Positions 7,162-9,249 of a DNA stretch of 9,249 bases are shown piece after piece. The first letter of the stretch is position 1; each line of letters begins with the position of its first letter. Below the pieces are notes generated by a model. It made no database searches and was not told the DNA's origin. It worked only from the letters and a program-made list of their open reading frames with translations. Both the position numbers and the translations under genes were made by a program. Source of the DNA: Prolixibacteraceae bacterium (GTDB lineage: Bacteria; Bacteroidota; Bacteroidia; Bacteroidales; Prolixibacteraceae); assembly GCA_027451165.1 (NCBI GenBank), contig DAIDJX010000123.1:1-9249 (forward strand). The letters are read 5' to 3'.

Positions 7162-7195
7162 TAAGCTGAATCACTCATGCCACTTCAGATCTTAG
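7161..7195 (-). terminator. Stem-loop after the nucleoside hydrolase gene, weak terminator candidate
   Basis: On the minus strand CTAAG, a 2-nt bulge and CTGAA pair with TTCAG CTTAG around a 13-nt loop, starting 1 nt after the hydrolase stop. No T-run follows, because the tandem repeat array begins directly. It may mark the end of the antitoxin/toxin/hydrolase transcript or protect its 3' end. Confidence 0.3.
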
Positions 7196-7196
7196 T

Positions 7197-8243
7197 TTAT
7201 TTTTTCAGTGGTTTTTCCAGCAGCAGCCGGTCAAGTTCTTTGCCCAGTTGTTCATAAGAAACGGCAGGTAAAAGGTAGCGGTCTTTGCCATTCTGAACCG
7301 CGGTCCAGAAGTTACGGCTGCTGTAATTGCCGGAGCTTTTTCTTCCTCCGGTTATCCGGAAACTGCAGTTGCCTGGTTCGCTCAGTTTAAAGTATCCTGC
7401 GCATCCCCTGACAGCATAGAGGGCGCTCAGCTCGTCCCAGCTTTCCCGGTCATTTCCACCGGTATAGTAATACCAGGCCATGGCCACGGGATTATCTTCC
7501 TTTTTAAATTGCTCATTCAGGACTTTACCGCATTTGACCTTGCTTCCGAGTTCAAAACCACCATAAACCACCGGTGTTGGCCAGCTGCTGACGAAATAAA
7601 GGGTGCTTTGGGGATAAATGTTGAAATTGAACTCCTCTGCCCCATCGGGGAAGCGGCCTCCCATGCAGGAAACAAATTTCACCTTTTTGCGGACCAGGTC
7701 ATACCCGTTCAGCGGACTGATCTCATCGGGCGGGGAACTGAGAAGCATTTCCAGGTTGGTCAGAAAACCGACAACGGCAATGACAACACTGCTGTCGGTC
7801 TGCCGGGAAAGGATTTTCCTGTAAAGCCGGAAAGCTTCTTCGGTTTCCAGGCCGTTGCCCACTTTGTGTTTGAACGCGGAGGCCACTTGCCTGACATATC
7901 TGGAGACGTCGTTGCTGATGTTGTAAGGCCCTCTGAACCCACCGACGGGGATGTCTGGACGCCCGTAATAACCGTTCACGGCGCTGGCGCAGGCTGCGGC
8001 GTAATAGCCGTCGTATGCGCTGACCGGTGTACTGATCCCGATGGCCAGAATTTCACACTCTCCGCGGTCGGCCAAATGGTTCAGGATGGCCAGCGCCCCG
8101 ACATCATCCACATCCAGCGCCATGTCGGTGTCGAAAATGATTTTTACCGGCTGGGCAGAAGTGGTCAATGCTCCTGTCCATAATACCAAGGTAAAGAATA
8201 AAATCCTCAAATTCAGCAGATAAGTGAATAGAAATCTTTTCAT
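7197..8243 (-). CDS. Secreted nucleoside hydrolase family protein
   Basis: The product is 348 aa. Residues 1-30 form a signal peptide (MKRFLFTYLL, a hydrophobic LRILFFTLVLW, then T-S-A before Q31), so the enzyme acts in the periplasm or outside. The calcium-binding aspartate cluster of IU_nuc_hydro enzymes is IIFDTDMALDVDDVGALA (35-52); the extra residues between the Asp pairs match the DTDMGNDVDD form I know from Bacteroidota members. Further family signatures are GFLTNLE (159-165), MGGRFPDGAEEFNFN (194-208) and SWDELSALYAV (268-278). Family members split the N-glycosidic bond of ribonucleosides. Where protozoan IU hydrolases have His-Asp, this protein has W269-D270, as in the purine-preferring group III enzymes, so purine preference is possible but not shown. 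Its ATG overlaps the toxin stop by 4 nt (ATGA), implying coupled translation. Confidence 0.88.
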   Translation of the reverse strand: MKRFLFTYLLNLRILFFTLVLWTGALTTSAQPVKIIFDTDMALDVDDVGALAILNHLADRGECEILAIGISTPVSAYDGYYAAACASAVNGYYGRPDIPVGGFRGPYNISNDVSRYVRQVASAFKHKVGNGLETEEAFRLYRKILSRQTDSSVVIAVVGFLTNLEMLLSSPPDEISPLNGYDLVRKKVKFVSCMGGRFPDGAEEFNFNIYPQSTLYFVSSWPTPVVYGGFELGSKVKCGKVLNEQFKKEDNPVAMAWYYYTGGNDRESWDELSALYAVRGCAGYFKLSEPGNCSFRITGGRKSSGNYSSRNFWTAVQNGKDRYLLPAVSYEQLGKELDRLLLEKPLKK

Positions 8244-8659
8244 AATTTAATAAATGGATTTACAATAATCATGTTTCGGATCTTCTGATTGTGCTGCAAA
8301 TCTTCAGAATAAAGGATGTTACATTGAGCCTCCAATGCAGAAGCTATGATCAGGGAATCATAAAAAGAGTATTTCCATCTTTCAGAAATGTCAAGAGTCT
8401 CTGTATAAAGCTTTTCTGAAGGAAATACTTCACATATGGGAAAAAGAACCTTATGCAGATACTGCTGCAAATCAGAGTGTCTGACAGGTCTTTCAAACTT
8501 TTTTAAAGCTACATTAATAAACTCCTGAATTACCTGATAACTAATGCAGCCATTTCTTGTATGAGCTTTTTTTATTAATTCCAGCGCTGCTTCTCTCTTT
8601 TTCGAATGATCAAAAGAGTAAACAAAAACATTGGTGTCAAGAAAGAATTTTCCCTCCAT
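8240..8659 (-). CDS. PIN-domain toxin, VapC-like ribonuclease
   Basis: The product is 139 aa from the ATG at 8659. The four acidic PIN residues are in place: D8 in KFFLDTNVFVY, E46 in QEFINV, D101 in YSFYDSLIIASAL and D120 in LYSEDLQ. VapC-type PIN toxins are Mg-dependent endoribonucleases that cut tRNA or rRNA when not bound by their antitoxin. The start at 8659 lies 4 nt after the antitoxin stop and has an A-rich leader typical of Bacteroidota. An ATG at 8674 (five residues longer, overlapping the antitoxin end) is the main alternative; starts further up lie well inside the antitoxin gene. The DNA is visibly more AT-rich than the gene downstream (30% G+C in 8521-8580 against 50% in 8101-8160, counted by hand), which suggests transfer. 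The 4-nt overlap into the hydrolase gene is unusual for a toxin-antitoxin locus. Confidence 0.88.
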   Translation of the reverse strand: MEGKFFLDTNVFVYSFDHSKKREAALELIKKAHTRNGCISYQVIQEFINVALKKFERPVRHSDLQQYLHKVLFPICEVFPSEKLYTETLDISERWKYSFYDSLIIASALEAQCNILYSEDLQHNQKIRNMIIVNPFIKL

Positions 8660-8663
8660 ATTT

Positions 8664-8885
8664 TTATCTTTCATTGAGCTCATCCCGTGTGAATTTCTTC
8701 CCGGAATAGGCATAATCCATAGATTCCATTACGACGTCAATCTCATTTTCCGTTTTCCCTCTTTCCACGTATTGTTTGAGCCAACGCCGGAATAATTCAT
8801 TCAACGTTGATTTTTCTGAGGTCGCTTTCGCCCTCGCCCGGGCAATCCACTCCTCTTCAGCGCTAAGTGTTATGTTTTTATACAT
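8664..8885 (-). CDS. Ribbon-helix-helix-like antitoxin, VapB-type
   Basis: The product is 73 aa from the ATG at 8885; a GTG three codons upstream (8894) lies inside a palindrome and is less likely. Residues 2-7 (YKNITL) could form the DNA-binding strand, followed by helices AEEEWIARARAKATSE and STLNELFRRWLKQY. This is the strand-helix-helix order of a CopG/ribbon-helix-helix dimer. The tail (about 45-73) is acidic and polar, with GKKFTRDELNER at the end, of the kind that wraps and blocks a PIN toxin. The toxin gene follows after 4 nt. By analogy with VapBC systems it should neutralise the toxin and repress their shared promoter; the palindrome just upstream of its start is the obvious operator candidate. 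Confidence 0.82.
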   Translation of the reverse strand: MYKNITLSAEEEWIARARAKATSEKSTLNELFRRWLKQYVERGKTENEIDVVMESMDYAYSGKKFTRDELNER

Positions 8886-8886
8886 C

Positions 8887-8904
8887 GTGTACACTGTTTT
8901 AGTG
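8887..8904. promoter_or_regulatory. Candidate operator of the toxin-antitoxin operon
   Basis: GTGTACAC (8887-8894) is a perfect 8-bp palindrome one base upstream of the antitoxin ATG. CACT (8892-8895) and AGTG (8901-8904) form an overlapping inverted repeat with a 5-nt gap. Both lie between the putative -7 box and the start codon, where an autorepressing antitoxin would bind. Confidence 0.4.
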
Positions 8905-8912
8905 CAAAAATA
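8905..8912 (-). promoter_or_regulatory. Possible -7 box for the toxin-antitoxin operon
   Basis: TATTTTTG on the minus strand fits TAnnTTTG fully, 19 nt upstream of the antitoxin ATG. A TTTG lies at 8927-8924, but only 11 nt away, so the -33 element is poor. Confidence 0.38.
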
Positions 8913-8967
8913 GTAAATTTTTCCAAATAAGAGGACTATTTTTCAATTCACCTGGTGAAACCAGCAT

Positions 8968-9048
8968 CTACAAAAACAACGCTATTGCCGAAACAAAGGT
9001 GGCCACGACCACAAACCAGCGGCAGGCATTCTCCGGAATCCATTTCAC
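8968..9048 (-). CDS. Possible 26-residue membrane peptide or C-terminal gene remnant
   Basis: A GTG at 9048 opens a frame of 26 codons to a TAG at 8968-8970. It begins VKWIPENACRWF and ends in a hydrophobic VVVATFVSAIALFL, long enough for one membrane helix. The frame is open upstream to 9090 but there runs through the 9-bp tandem repeat, so any longer gene would be broken or repeat-invaded. The sequence reads like the end of a membrane protein, but I cannot name a family. The rest of the stretch 8886-9249 holds the operator and promoter of the antitoxin, the repeat and the GC-rich gene end listed separately. Confidence 0.2.
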   Translation of the reverse strand: MKWIPENACRWFVVVATFVSAIALFL

Positions 9049-9059
9049 GGCTTGTGGCG

Positions 9060-9086
9060 CGCAAAGTACGCAAGGTGCGCAAAGGA
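9060..9086. repeat. 9-bp tandem repeat, three copies
   Basis: CGCAAAGTA (9060-9068), CGCAAGGTG (9069-9077) and CGCAAAGGA (9078-9086) are three imperfect 9-bp units. I recall CGCAAAG-type arrays of this kind between genes of Bacteroidota. The array ends on the base before the stop codon of the GC-rich frame at the right edge, close to the composition change. Confidence 0.7.
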
Positions 9087-9249
9087 CTACTCAAATTTTT
9101 TCCCGGCGGTGATCCCCGGCCAGTCGTCGGTGCGGGTGCGCTGACGCAGCTTCGCGCGACGAGCGACCTCGTTCGCCTCGCTGACGAGGACCTCCACCAT
9201 CGCGGTACGGTGCGGCTCCATCACGCACTCCAGCCGCCGGAGGATCGTG
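9087..9249 (-). CDS. C-terminal end of an unidentified protein in GC-rich DNA (N-terminus beyond window)
   Basis: Reading in from the right edge, one minus-strand frame is open for 53 codons and stops at TAG (9087-9089). The peptide runs TILRRLECVMEPHRTAMVEV, then a helical, charged stretch (L-V-S-E-A-N-E-V-A-R-R-A-K-L-R-Q-R), and ends T-D-D-W-P-G-I-T-A-G-K-K-F-E. Of the first 49 codons 45 end in G or C, while the last four sense codons include AAA, AAA and TTT. This bias supports real coding in a high-GC genome, unlike every other gene here. I do not recognise the family. Either a foreign gene was acquired, or the contig is joined wrongly near 9090-9105. The first is not excluded, since the frame runs through the change without a break. 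Confidence 0.45.
   Translation of the reverse strand, partial: TILRRLECVMEPHRTAMVEVLVSEANEVARRAKLRQRTRTDDWPGITAGKKFE

Noticed and set aside
7509..8183. Plus-strand open frame of 224 codons
   Set aside because: Antisense to the nucleoside hydrolase, including its metal-binding motif. The length reflects codon bias on the other strand.

Overview
The window looks like a piece of a Bacteroidota genome, apart from roughly the last 150 bases. The evidence is a surface protein with a type IX secretion (T9SS) sorting domain, a lipoprotein with a Gly-rich start, a TPR/transmembrane/AraC-type regulator of a kind common in this phylum, start codons with A-rich leaders instead of Shine-Dalgarno sites, matches to the Bacteroidota -7 box (TAnnTTTG), and three families of short intergenic repeats. 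Every supported gene is on the minus strand, so transcription runs from right to left.

Layout in order of transcription. At the right edge (9087-9249) is the C-terminal end of an unidentified protein in very GC-rich DNA, unlike the rest. It stops against a 9-bp tandem repeat. Next is an AT-rich toxin-antitoxin pair: a ribbon-helix-helix-like antitoxin (8664-8885) and a PIN-domain VapC-like toxin (8240-8659). The toxin stop overlaps the start of a secreted nucleoside hydrolase (7197-8243) by 4 nt. A hairpin and a 14-bp tandem repeat follow. Then come a small outer-membrane beta-barrel-like protein (6329-7042) and, 25 nt later, a Tat-exported Gfo/Idh/MocA oxidoreductase (4969-6303), probably one operon. 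A nested palindromic repeat sits directly after the oxidoreductase stop and before a DUF4256 gene (4325-4888).

The left part holds a membrane-spanning TPR/AraC-type regulator (2194-4179), a strong hairpin plus promoter-like element, a small lipoprotein (1379-2047) with a clear intrinsic terminator, and a Trp-rich repeat protein with a T9SS sorting domain that runs off the left edge (1-1214).

The secreted nucleoside hydrolase, the periplasmic oxidoreductase and the outer-membrane protein suggest scavenging of nucleosides or sugar derivatives in the envelope, but no single pathway can be read from them. I see no CRISPR array, transposase, tRNA or rRNA. I did not find a convincing new multi-gene system. 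The best leads are the nested palindrome, the composition break at the right end, the coupling of the toxin gene to the hydrolase gene, and the hairpin next to the lipoprotein promoter.
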